NCBI GenBank assembly: GCA_006384855.1
Contig: VCJN01003431.1
Location: 1 to 64,000 of the forward strand
Direction: 5' to 3'
Source of the DNA: Tetraselmis striata
Lineage: Eukaryota > Chlorophyta > Chlorodendrophyceae > Chlorodendrales > Chlorodendraceae
DNA length: 64,000 nt
Below, piece after piece: positions 46,209-56,885 of the stretch. The first letter of the stretch is position 1, and every line of letters starts with the position of its first letter. Under the pieces are notes generated by a model. The model saw only the letters and a list, made by a program, of their open reading frames with translations. It ran no database searches and was not told where the DNA came from. The translations under genes were made by a program, and so were the position numbers.

Positions 46209-49200
46209 ATGGTGAGGTTCGCAGAGAGCACCAAGCCCGGGCCCGCGTTGCCGGTCGCCTCATTTCGGTCAACGGTGGTCGAGCAGTCAACTGCCTCGGG
46301 TGGCGCGCGGGCGTCCAAGAGCTCAAGGACCTCCAAGGATATTTCGACCACCAAGTCGAAGAGCGGAAAGTCCAGAGCCAAGTTCAAGCCGGATAACAAC
46401 CTCGGCATTCCCAATGTAGCGAAGGAGCAGTTTGCGGCGCAGACATCTGTCCGCAGGGCATCGAAGAAGATTAAATCTGCAGCGAAGAAGCGGCTCGACA
46501 GGGTGCGTTTCCGGCGCTGAGCGCCCCTCCCGGCACTGCGCATGGCAGGGCTCCCAAGGGCGCGCCAGCTTCTTTGCCCCATACTCGATCACCACATGCA
46601 TGGTCTGACCCCACGCGTGACACTCCCTGCCCGCAGCCCAAGCTACGGCACATCAAATCGTACAAGGACAAACCGTGGCTCGGCGCCATCGCTATGCTCC
46701 TTATCGCCCTCGTGTGCCTGCTTCTGTATTCCCTCATGGTGCGCGCCCGCCTCACTGGGCACCTTCCGCCCTGCCTCACCTGCATGCGGTGGATGCTACG
46801 ACCTGTGTGCTGTCGCACGAGTTCTCTTGAAGGTACACAATGAGTATATCCATCCACCACTCACTCACCTCGATGCCACCCGCTCCCCACCCCTCGGCCG
46901 CCTCCCTGCCTCATCCGCTCTGTACTTCCAGGCGGAAAAGCCGCAGCGGAATCTATGCACCCGGGCCGACTGTACATGCGTCGACCTGGCGGAAGACGGG
47001 ACGAGCGCGTGCCCCGAGGCCGGCCGGTTTCCGAGCCGCCCGCAGCCGCTCCTGGGAGTGGCGTACTACTATGTGAAGCCCGAAAAGCAAAACACCTCCG
47101 ACCCGTTCCACCAGCTGTGCTATGCCATCCCCAACCCGGAGGCAGCGGAGGTGCGTCTGCCCGCTGATTTTGGACCCTGGCGCAGATATCCACACAGGCC
47201 GCGCAGTTGTTATTGCAACCATGCTTTGGGTTTAGTTCGATGCATCTGATTGATTTAACCCCCTCCCCCCCCTGGGGCAAAGAGAGGAAATAATGTGTAC
47301 ATCCGGGGAATCTCCCACAACACCCCACGAAAATCCGGCACGGATATATCATCCAGTGACTCAGTGTTGCGAAGCGATTCAGTATTTGTTGGCTCCGGTT
47401 GAATGGTGCGGCAATGAGACTGACTGGCCACGTTCAAATGGTCGCGCCCCGCAGGAGACTATCGCTGTCGATTACCAGCCGATCTACCCCGACTTTGACC
47501 CTCTGGAGTCGTGCGTCATCGAGCAGAGCCTGTACTCGGTGCTCATGGAGACGCGCGCCTTCTACTGGTACTTTTACGTCACCGTCGTGATGATCGTTGT
47601 CACCACGGCGGCGCTCAGCCTGGCGCTCCTCTTCCCGGCGCTGATCATCTGGACCTCCCACGGCATCGCGGCCGCCGCGTTGTGGGGCGCCTTTATCGCC
47701 GCCGCCGCCATGCTGTCCGGCTTTGCCTTCATCTGGTTCTTCCTCGCCTTTTGCCACCTCGTCTACTTTGCGCTCACCAAGCAGCGCATCCCGGATCTGA
47801 ACCTTCCTCCTGATCGCCGCTGTTGCAATCATCACTCGCAAAAAGGTGCCTGCCCCCACTGCCCCAAGCATGCCGTAATACCTCATTTGTATTTCTTATA
47901 TTTCTTGATTTACTCCAGGTTATCACATTGTCTTTACTAGCGCGTAGGCCGCATTGTTTTTGAACGGCGGTGCCTGGCCGTGTTCTGCCTCCGTTCTAGC
48001 GGTTTTATCCTATTTCTCTTCTATTCTGGTATTACTTTACTCTCATCTTCTTATTGCTGCTTAAGTTCCATTGTAACAGGCTGTTTGGGCGAGATAAAAG
48101 GATTACGTAGTCCTTCATGTCTGCAATATTGCTGCAATGATATAACCTAACAATAATATGATATACTACCTGATACTACCTGTACAGAGGAAATCCAGGA
48201 GTGATCCTGCTATTATGCGCTCAATCGTGTTCTGAGTGCAGTATTAACGTCATCTTATCGTTGTGCATCGGTCCGCATTCCCGTATCGCTATCTAATTTC
48301 ACACAATGCACATACACTTTTTCCTGAATATATGGGCAATTCAACACAAACAATATACTTGGTGCTTTCCAAAATCGATTCACAATACGACGCCGGATGT
48401 ATCTGTCAGTCTTCTTTCACATTAATCCAAACTATCAACACATATCCTATCTCTATTGTATTCTATTTCTAGTTGCCGAACATCCATCCCAATATACTGA
48501 TTAGACTGTTAGACTATTAGTTTGTTTGGTTTTCGCAACTGGTCATCGCACCACAATGCGGCTGCCGCCGTATAAAAAATAACGATAGCTCATCCAGCTC
48601 CCGCGTGCCTGGGGAAAAGCTGAAGGCTGAAGGCTGCTGTGCGCCGCATTCAGGGGATCCTCGTGGTGGCGTACACCAGCGCGATCCTCCAGGCTGGCAT
48701 CTTTGTGGTGTGGGGCTACATCTGGGTGACTGTGAACGGCCGCCTCACGTGGGCCGTGGACCTGATCTGCTTCCTGCTGTTCTTCTGGGCGAGTCAGCTG
48801 TTCAAGTACCTGGCGCACACCATCATCGCCGGCAGCACCGCCTCGTGGTACTACGGCAAGGCAGAGACCCAGGCCACGCTGAACAGCACCCTGCGCGCCT
48901 TCACCACCAGCCTCGGCTCCGTCGCGTACGGCTCGCTCATGATGGCCACGTTCAAGCTCCTGCGCGTCGTCTCGTCCGCCCTGCGCGTGTCGGGGAACCT
49001 CCTGGAGGCGCTGTGCGGCGGCTGCATGATTGCGATCGAGGCGGTGATGCGCCAGTTCAACATCTACGGCTTCACGCTCGTCGCCGTCTACGGCTACAGC
49101 TTCAACCACGCCTCGGCGCGCTCGTTCAAGCTGCTGACGGACAACAACATGCGCGGCATGATGCTGGACGACATCGTGGCCACCACCGTGGTCATCGGCG

Positions 49201-49802
49201 GCATCGGCATGGGCGCCATCGGTGTCGCGTCCTGCTGGCTGGGCCTGCAGCTGGGCCTGGCACCCGGGTACGAGGACTACAACTTCGCCGCCACGCTCTT
49301 CATCCCCTCCTTCGTCCTGGGCTTCATGGTGGGGTTCGTCGTGCTCGAGGTCCTCGAGTCCATCATCACCACCATCTACACCTGCTTTGCGGAGGAGCCG
49401 CGCGTGCTGGAGGCGACGGACCGCACGCTGTACCAGGAGCTCAAGGAGCAGTGGTACGCGGGCATGGTGGACTCCGACAGCGACGAGCCCGTCAAGTCGG
49501 ACGAGGAGGAGAGCGACCAGCACTCCGTCAGCAGCGGCTTCTCAGACGACGAGCTGCAAGACGGGGCGGGCGACGAGGAGTGGGCTCGGGAGCCCGCGTT
49601 CGAGCACCACACGGTGGCGGTCGCGACGATGGTCGCGCACACGAAGCGGGAAACCAAGACAAAGAAGAAGGCGGGGAAGCAGAGCAGGTGGCGGAGCAAG
49701 ACCGGCGAGGAGTATTCTGAAGAGGACGAAGAGACGGGTTTCGGTGGCACCATACCCATTCCCGGCGTCCCCGACTCCTCTGCCCACAGCATAGAGAGAT
49801 AG
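46209..49802 (+). CDS. SLC44/CTL choline-transporter-like membrane protein
   Basis: Five exons: 46209-46502, 46637-46738, 46932-47150, 47455-47845 and 48633-49802 (TAG), about 717 residues. The N-terminus is basic and cytosolic. Exon 2 encodes one helix (WLGAIAMLLIALVCLLLYSL), exon 3 a Cys-containing loop (LCTRADCTCVDL), exon 4 several helices, and exon 5 the conserved CTL block: IIAGSTASWYYGKAETQ, SLGSVAYGSLMMATFKLLR, and VYGYSFNHASARSF. The C-terminus is long and acidic, then Lys-rich. CTL proteins carry choline or related solutes at the plasma membrane. Exon 4 appears to hold a frameshift near 47800: the frame of FALTKQRIPDL does not lead to the helix FLLIAAVAIITRKK, which is the frame the donor needs. 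The exon has one surplus base. Exon 5 may instead begin at 48654. An additional 5' exon is possible. Confidence 0.85.
47937..48503 (+). repeat. Dispersed repeat R1, copy 3 (in SLC44 intron)
   Basis: It starts ACTAGCGCGTAGG and aligns over its length with 32357-32965 (shared GGTCCGCATT...GTATCGCTATC, GGGCAAT, GGATGTATCTGTCAGT-like block, CTCTATT...TTGCCGAAC) and with copy 1 at 4883-5387 in reverse. It lies within intron 47846-48632. Confidence 0.75.
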
Positions 49803-49875
49803 AAACCGGCAGTGGAATCTGGCGATGCGCATGTTCCCGAGTCGTTGGGAACAAAACTCCATCAGTAACTTTGAA

Positions 49876-50071
49876 TTAGTCTTGCGAAATGTTCGTCGAT
49901 GCTTCGGCAGCTACTTCACGACGTTTTAAGTACTAAAACCGAGCGTCGTCCACGACCCAGGGCTTTCCGTATTGATTGCTGCTTAAACGACTCGTAGTCG
50001 TTGAGGGACGTTTGTAGAGACGCTGGAAAGGTTTGAAGGTGCCAGTCCAGCCCCGGGGGCGACAAAAACAC
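49876..50071 (+). mobile_element. LINE 3' tail downstream of SLC44 (element A, copy)
   Basis: It resembles the 3' flank at 55025-55178 on the minus strand: GATGCTTCGGC, GAGCGTCGTCCACGACCCAGGGCTT, TTGCTGCTTAAACG, GTAGAGACGCTGGAAAGGTTT, GGTGCCAGTCCAGCCCCGGGGGCGACAAAAA. It is more diverged than the copy at 31198-31345. No coding part is attached. Confidence 0.7.
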
Positions 50072-50371
50072 CTATAAACTGACGTTGCTGTGTGTATGCT
50101 GCTGCCGAGTAGTTTACAGTGAGCCCCGGGTACTGTCGGCATTCGACCAAACCATCGATGTCGTGTAATTGTTCTTCGTGGGTTGCTCCCGTAGAAACGG
50201 CGGTGCACTAGTCACCACATCCTCCTCTTAGTGCGACTTTCAGTGAGAAGATTCGGCGGAGGGTGCCCTGCTTTCGGAACGGTCGACTAATGCCACTTTT
50301 GGAGACCGGGTGGTTCCCCTGAGCTACATCCCTAATGGTGTGTCGGACACCCCCGCCGAGACATTGAGAGA

Positions 50372-50781
50372 GGGGAAGTTAGAAGCTGAATTCGCCAGCC
50401 AATGATGCACGGATTTCCCGCCTTAGCGGCAAACCCGGCGCCGTTTTGCGGCGGGCCCGCGAACGCAATTTAATGGCAAGGTGTATGAGAGAGAGCGGGG
50501 GCACGGGCAGAGCTCAACGGCGGCGGCATGCCTCGTTGTCTGTCCGCTCGGTAGGGCGGAGATCTTATGCGGGAGGTCCCCGGTTCGATTCTCGACCGGG
50601 CGTGTCCCAGGTTTTACTCTCGGAGAAACTACAGATATCGTCTCGTACGCGAGAGATCCCAGGTTAGATTCCTGGTCGATGTATTTTCGGCAATATCGTC
50701 CCGGCGCGTGTCCTGGGTTTACCCGGTTTATGCATTAGCCCTTCGGGGTTTGGAATGAGGCAACGGTCCCATGGCTGTGCC
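50372..50781 (+). mobile_element. tRNA-like SINE unit 1
   Basis: The unit contains an A-box-like CCGCTCGGTAGGGCGG (about 50543) and a B-box GGTTCGATTC (about 50581) some 30 nt later, as in RNA polymerase III tRNA promoters. Before them comes AATGATGCACGGATTTC and GCAATTTAATGGCAAGGTGT. The cloverleaf is degraded, so it is not a working tRNA. Unit 1 has a ~95-nt extra segment with a second B-box-like CAGGTTAGATTCCTGG. It ends near TTAGCCCTTCGGGG. Confidence 0.65.
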
Positions 50782-51095
50782 GGAGAGGGAGAGTTAGAAG
50801 CCGGTAGTCCGAGCGACACACAAATTCGAAGGCCAATGATGCACGGATTTCAGCGGCAAACCCGGCGCCGTTTTGCGAACCGGGCCCGCAAACGCAATTT
50901 AATGGCAAGGTGTATGACAGAGAGCAGGGGCACGAGCAGAGCTCAACGGCGGCGGCATGCCTCGTTGCCTGTCCGCTCGGTAGGGCGGAGATCTTATGCG
51001 GGAGGTCCCCGGTTCGATTCTCGACCAGGCGTGTCCCGGCTTTTACCGGGCTGGTTGATGTATTAGCCCTTCGGGGTTCGAACGAGCAATGGTCC
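50782..51095 (+). mobile_element. tRNA-like SINE unit 2
   Basis: A second, very similar unit follows directly: GGAGAGTTAGAAGCCGG, AATGATGCACGGATTTC, GCAATTTAATGGCAAGGTGT, CTCGGTAGGGCGGAGATCTT, GGTTCGATTCTCGACC and TTAGCCCTTCGGGG. It lacks the extra segment of unit 1. The pair is a direct tandem array about 410 bp apart. Confidence 0.65.
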
Positions 51096-51325
51096 AAGGG
51101 CTATGCCAGACCTACGACTGCAGTTGGTGCAAGAGGTCAATCAGTGCTGCGGCGGCTTCGGCCACCGATGACCCGGGGCAAACATGACTCTATGCACATG
51201 GCGCTGCTTTACTATGAGGGCTCGAGATGATGTTTACACGCGCAGGCAGCGCTCACAACAATCTTCAAGCCCGGCATCGCGAGTGCGGGTGTGGCATCGC
51301 GCGGACAGGTGCACCGGCGCGTCGC

Positions 51326-54300
51326 TCAGGACAGCTCCTGGGTGCTGGCGGGGACCCACGCGGGGGTGCTCTCGTCCAGCACGCTGCCCATCCCCCACCC
51401 TCCCAGCTGGTAGTTCTGCGCCAGGGGGTAGCCGTCGCTCGCCGCGTAGTGGCCCATGTCAAGGTAGCCCCCGTCCTCGAGCGGCTGCCCGGTGGGGCCG
51501 GCGGCCATGCCGTTGTAGCCGCCGTACGCGGTGCCCGGAAACGGCTGCATGCTGTTGCTCATGATGCCCATGCCCATGCCGAGGCCGCCCGCCTGCTGCT
51601 GCGGCATCTCCGGGTTCCCATAGCCCTTGTACATGTTCCCGTACCCGCTCTGCGAGCCGCCCTGGTTCGGCATGCCTCCCCAGCCAGACGGGTCGAACCG
51701 CATCTGCCGCACACAGCATCGCGAGCGTCAGCGGCGGCGGCAGAGCAAACCCTAAAACCCTAAAACTGCGCGCGGCGCGACTCTCATGGCCAGTAGGGTT
51801 TAGGGGTATGGGGACCAAAGCCCTGCAAGCGAAAGCCTCGTGTTGCTTAGGCGATAGGATTTTAGGGTTTTCAGTGAAGTCCCATCTTGCTGATAAGGGT
51901 TCAGGGCATCTTGGCATAAGTTGCGCCGCCATGAGTGTCATGAATGGTGCAAGTCCAGGGTCTCTAGGGTAAAGCACTACCATATGAGTAGCGTGCATGG
52001 TTAAGGATGGCCGGAGTGTTATGGACATGAGGGTTTTATAGGGTGTGTCGGGGCAAATCGTCGCAAGCAGGGGAGTCCCGATCGTTAGGGTTCAGCGTTT
52101 TTTCCGGTTTAAAACATTCGCCGAATCCAAAGCCTCAGCTCCAAACAGCCAGCCACCGAGATCATCACAAACCCTGTCTGTTAGGTTTCTGAGTTTTAGG
52201 GTTCGCAGGCGTCAGCACGGCCATCTGGGGTATCATAGTAATAAGGATTTAGGGTTTCGGACGAGAGCCTGGAACTTTGGGGGTGAGACCCTACACACGA
52301 ACCGGCAGGCGCATGTGACACGGCCGGCGGGCATACCTGCTGCTGCTGCATCATGAAGTGCTGCTGCTGCATCAGCATCTGCTGCTGCATCAGCAGCTGC
52401 TGCTGGTACTCCTGCTGGCTGAGCAGCTGCGAGGGGTCCGCGGGCTCCAGCGCCGCGTTGGCCGCCAGCTCGCCGCTGAGCATGTCGTGGTAGCCGCCGT
52501 CGCCGGGCGCGCCCCCCGCCGCGCCCCCGTTGGGCCCGGGCGCCGCGTGCGCTGCGGCTGCTGCTGCTGCGGCGGCGGCGGCGGCGGCGGCCGCGTCCGC
52601 CTCGGTGCCGGCGGTGGCGGCGGCGCGGTACGAGCGCGGCTGCGGCGGCGGCTCGGCCGCGTGGGTCACGCACTCGATGTAGCGGGTGCCGAGCTTGGCG
52701 TGATTGCGCGCGTCCTTCGCGCGCGCCGCCTCGTCGCTGTCGTGGAACTGCACGTACGCGACGCCGGTGCCGACGGCGTTGCCGCCGTGGTCGACCTGCG
52801 TCATCAGCTGCACGCCGCCGTTCGCCAGGCTGAAGCCCTGGAAAAAGTCGGTGATCTCCTCCACGCCCGCCGAGTACGGCAGCCCGCGCAGCTTCAGGGT
52901 GGTGCCGTCCACCTGGCTCGCGGGCCCGGAGCTCGGGACCGGCTGCCCCCCGCGGCCAGCGCCACCGCCGGCGCCCCCGCCCCCGCCACCACCGCCGGCG
53001 GAACCCGAGCCGGAGCCAGAGCCGGCGCTGCCCGCCGCCTTGTTGCGCTTGCGCTCCGCCTGCATCATGTAGTAGCTGTTCTGCTGCATCCCCTGCACCA
53101 TGTCCGCCTTGCTCGCCTTGAACAGCTCGATGTAGCGCTCCCCCATGCTGTTCTTGTGCCGCTTGAGCGCCTCCTTCTGCCCCTCCTCGGTCGGAAACTC
53201 CACGTACGCCTCGCCCGTGGGGCGGCCGTCCCGGGTGCAGGTGAACAGGACGCCCTCCGCGCCGCGCGCGATGGTCATGCCCTCGAAGAAGGCCACCACG
53301 TCCTCCACCTTGGCCGTGTAGGGCAGGCCGCGCATGCGCACCACAAACCCCTTCACCTTCCCAGACACCCCCAGAGTCTTCAGGTGAGAGATGTCCGAGT
53401 CTTGAGCCTCGAAAATCCTGCCGGCGGTGACACACAGCGCTGAGCCACCCCCCTTCGACCCCTTTGCGCGTTGCGCACCGCCTCGCGCAACCAGAAAAAA
53501 ACCACAGCGGTGCGCATGTCTGTGGTGCCGTCACGACTTCACAGAGGGTTGCCGCGGGCACAGAGACAGCGGGGGGGCGCACTCAATGTAGCGGTGTCCC
53601 ATAGACTGCTTGTTCCTCTCCTGTAGAGCTGACGCGGCGGCATCCTCGCTTTCAAACTGCGCGTACGCCTCCCCAGTGGTGCGGCCTGCGGGGGACGGCG
53701 GGGCGCGGGGGTCTAGTGTCAAAAGAAAACACGAGGGTTTTCGTTTGGCCGAGGAGGGCGCCATCAGGGGGGGGGGGGGGGGGGGGGGATGGCTGCGGTG
53801 CAATGCCAAGCCCTGTGGGAGGGCGTTGCCCTGGCTGCCAAGCGGCGAACTCCCGGAAACCTTGAAGTATGCATGCCTACTTGCCCGCATCCATACAAAC
53901 GCTGCTAAAATCTAGGACCCGGCAGTCTATCGGGCCTGGTTCAAGGTATCAACAGTACAAGTGGCGAGCGGGCGAAAGAGGGGGTGAAAAACGGTGCATG
54001 CCAAGTTGCGGGAGGAAAGCAAGCCGCCACACAGGAGGAAGGGATCCGGGAGCCACGGGTGGCACTCGTGCTACCAGGGTGATACATAGGCCCATGGGTG
54101 TCACAGGCATTTGCTGCACTGAATGGGGACTTCCGAAGGGAATGGACGAAAAAGGGGTTGAAGATGGAGATGCAGCGCCCGACGCCCGCAGGCGCGGCCA
54201 ACGCACGCTTTCGCTCACCTCCGCGAAGATGTGCCCCGTAGCCTCGAGGGTAGAAGGGGGATTCGGGGCCGTGAGCGAGGGGGGCGGATTTTCGCACCGT

Positions 54301-54433
54301 TGCGCTTGCAGATGTGCACGCTGCGGGTTGGGAAGCCCGCGAAGAACTGGCGCACATCGTCCTCGGAGGCCTGGAAGGGCAGCCCGCGCAGCCGGACCAC
54401 GCTGCTCCCCCCGCCGCCACCCTCGCCCGCCAT
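51326..54433 (-). CDS. hnRNP F/H-type RNA-binding protein, three RRMs
   Basis: Four minus-strand exons join in phase: 54433-54298, 53685-53583, 53417-52337, 51703-51326, giving 565 residues. Three RRMs of the hnRNP F/H, GRSF1 and ESRP type are seen: RRM1 at about 12-80 (VVRLRGLPFQASEDDV ... TTGEAYAQF ... GHRYIE), RRM2 at about 103-178 (VVRMRGLPYTAKVEDVVAFF ... GERYIE), RRM3 at about 252-328 (LKLRGLPYSAGVEEITDFF ... GTRYIE). The RGLP(F/Y) motif replaces the usual aromatic RNP motifs and in this family binds G-rich RNA. Between RRM2 and RRM3 is a Gly/Ser linker; after RRM3 come poly-Ala, a Gln/Met-rich stretch and a Gly/Met/Gln-rich tail. The role is probably splicing or mRNA processing. The start ATG lies 11 codons before RRM1. 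Confidence 0.92.
51748..52260. repeat. Degenerate plant-type telomere repeats in RRM-gene intron
   Basis: The last intron (52336-51704) carries AAACCCTAAAACCCTAAAAC at about 51748 on the plus strand. Scattered TTTAGGG, TTAGGGTT and AGGGTTT words follow in the opposite orientation (about 51793, 51858, 52030, 52084, 52191, 52248). They are too degenerate and too mixed in strand to be a working telomere. Confidence 0.75.
53767..53788 (-). repeat. Poly(C) tract (sense) in RRM-gene intron 1
   Basis: A run of about 22 G on the plus strand reads as C in the sense strand of intron 54297-53686, about 80 nt before the acceptor. Confidence 0.9.
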
Positions 54434-55024
54434 CCGCGGGGGGCCGCCGCCGCGGGAACCTCCCGCGCCACCCCCTCCCCCGCTCCGAGTCCCGCGTGCT
54501 CTCCCCAGCTTGCCTCACCTGTCGCCGCCGCGCCGAGGCGCAGCAGCACCTGGTCGGGGTGGAAAAGGGTGGCGCTCTAAGAGCGCTGGTCTGTACGTGA
54601 TCGACCGCGAGGCGCGCTGCACTGCGTGCCTCACGTCCGGACACCGCAAGCAAGTTTGCCTGGAGTGGTACTGGTGCTCACTGGGTAGCGCTGGCGGCGC
54701 TGAGTCGGCAATTCGGCTTCCCCCAGACCCCCCAATGGCCTGCGGGGCGGGTTTGTTCGACAGTTGGTAGGCGTTGGGTATCCCTCCCCGCAAATATAGC
54801 GCGCGGATGGATCGCGCTACTCACGACAGAGGATCGGCAGCAGTAGCGGGCGGGCGCGGCGGACCAGCAAGCCGAGCGGGGCGCGGCACCGCTACTGGGA
54901 TATGGCGCGGACAACTCCCGGTACGCGTCGTGGCCGGTACAGCGTTATGTACGTTATGTACCAGTACCTAGTGTATGTATGGTACTCTTGAAACGACACG
55001 CGTACGAGTACCTGTAATACCGTC
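54434..55024. other. Upstream of the RRM gene
   Basis: No gene was seen. The GC-rich first part should hold the 5' UTR and promoter of the RRM gene. From about 54930 there are GTAC-rich words (GTTATGTACGTTATGTACCA), and the LINE tail then begins. Confidence 0.4.
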
Positions 55025-55784
55025 ATTGTTTTTCCGCCCCCGGGACAGGACTGGCACCAGTGAAACCCTTGCAGCGTCTCTACGACGGCCGTTTAGGCAG
55101 CAATCCAGTTACGGGAAGCCCTGGGTAGGCAACGCTCAGTTATAGTCATCAAGCAAATTGCCGAAGCATTCTGCAAGACTAATTAGAGGCCAGTGACGGA
55201 ATTTCCAACACTGTTGGATCACCGTCTAAAACACTGCCATCAAATACCCGGCACTGACCACGAAAGGTCCGCCCTACCCGTTTGGGCGTCGGCCCAGTCG
55301 AGTAATGCGAGGTGGGGCAAGCCCCAACCCGCGGAGCAAAGCATTTCGGGAGTGCGATACATGTGCAACAAAAAAGGCAATGTGAGGGAGGGCCCGACGC
55401 CATAGCTGGAAAAATTTCCCATTCCCAGTAAAATCCAGGGCGCCATGAAGGGAGGGGGCGGGGGACCCTGCCCAAAATAAAGGCAGTTAAGTCCTCAGGT
55501 GTTGACGCAATAACCTGACTACTAATAAAATCCTTGAACTCCGGAACTAACAACCCAAAATTATGACGGTGATACCCCCACCGCGGGCACTCCACCAACA
55601 TATGTTCGATAGTCTCAGATTCACCTCCGACACATGCATGGCAGTGTTCAAGGAACCGCAGCTCAGGCATGGCATGAATCCGGGCCAATCGGCGGGCAGT
55701 GGGAAAAACTCGGGTGCGTAATTGTATCATAATGTGCAACCCGGCCACAACCCCCGCGGGGACACCCACACCGTAATGTGGCAA
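55025..55784 (-). mobile_element. LINE fragment: zinc-knuckle C-terminus plus 3' UTR (element A)
   Basis: Read on the minus strand, an open frame from 55784 to 55179 encodes LRTRVFPTARRLARIHAMPE, then C..C in HCHACVGGESETIEHMLVEC and a following H. This is the zf-RVT motif found after the reverse transcriptase in many non-LTR elements (C-x2-C-x-ETxEHxLxxCP). After the stop, 55178-55025 is a 3' UTR-like tail ending GGGGGCGGAAAAACAATG. That tail alone is found at 31198-31345 and 49876-50071. The reverse transcriptase is missing, so this copy is also 5'-truncated, but it links the tails to a LINE. Confidence 0.75.
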
Positions 55785-56394
55785 CGGGTTTGACGCATAG
55801 GACGCCTGGACATATATACCCCAGGTGTTATTGCGTGCTAACGACGCCGACGATTCGTAATACCGTCATCCGGCATCCGAGCAGCACTAATCCTTAATCC
55901 TTACCTGTAGCGACTAGTCGCTCGAGCCGCACGGCAGCAACTAGCGCTACCCTTTTCGACAGCACCCGAGGCGGGTTTTGATGTTACAATAGTCCCTACA
56001 TACTCCGGCATGAAATACCGTAGCGCTGTATACCTGCTACTGGAGAGAAAATTAGTACGAGTATATGCCGTTAACAAATCAGAAACACGTGCACGGGGTA
56101 TAATACACCGGCGGCTGCTGCTGCTGCTTTCGCCCAGTTTGTTTTGGTTTGTGAGTTTGGTGAGTTTGGTGAGTTTGGTTTTGTGAGTTTGGAACCTTCG
56201 GGTACTTTTTGCGACAAGTTAAAAGGATTAATCCTTAATCAGTATGATATCACTCTTTAACTGTCCGTCGAGACCTACCCCACGGTAGGTGGTCTTCGCG
56301 CGCGCACGTCAAGTGACTATCCACATACAAAACCCCGTACCATCACGAATGTCGCGAATATGTGTGTTGAGGCATTTCCTCGCACAATCATGTG

Positions 56395-56885
56395 GTGTGT
56401 TCCTCGGCCCGGTTCAAACCGGTATACAAGCTCTACAATAGCGGATGATGACATCCAAGACCGATCAGCATCTTTCGAGCTTGATATTTCAACATGGTTT
56501 GGGAGCTAAGCATGCATGGCAAGATATCGGGATTCAACTCCCACTTGTTGTGAAAAAATCAACATTTCACGGGTGTCTCCTTATTTAATTCACAATATCC
56601 GATGTTAGTCCGATTCAAAGCTTATGGTGATGCGATCATCAATTCCCAAGATTCTCGTACATGGCTCAAGTCCTTCGATCTCTACCTAGACTTTCCGATC
56701 CTCCCTCTTCTCGTTCGGAGCCATGAGGATGTTGGGACAGCACCTTGTACACTCATGTGGCGTAATACTCGGCCCCGCGCCGGTAATAAGGTTCAAACCG
56801 GCACACAAGCTCTACATTATCGGATGATGACATTCATTGAGTCCGACCGCGGCACCTTTTTCGAGCTTGGTACATCTCGTCAGCA
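56395..56885 (+). repeat. Diverged direct repeat pair
   Basis: CTCGGCCCGGTTCAAACCGG...ACAAGCTCTACAATAGCGGATGATGACAT at about 56400-56450 recurs at about 56770-56830 (GGTTCAAACCGGCACACAAGCTCTACATTATCGGATGATGACATT). A following TTTCGAGCTTG is shared as well. The spacing is about 370 bp. Confidence 0.7.

Noticed and set aside
48543-49523. Minus-strand 326-codon frame opposite the SLC44 exon
   Set aside because: It is a GC-driven shadow of the real coding exon, with low-complexity composition.
50541-50600. Functional tRNA gene
   Set aside because: A- and B-boxes are present, but acceptor and anticodon stems do not pair properly. It is repeated with flanks, so a SINE is more likely.
52233-53582. 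Minus-strand 449-codon frame and plus-strand 361-codon frame over the RRM gene
   Set aside because: Both are shadows. Only the frame with three RRMs has family signatures and phased splice sites.
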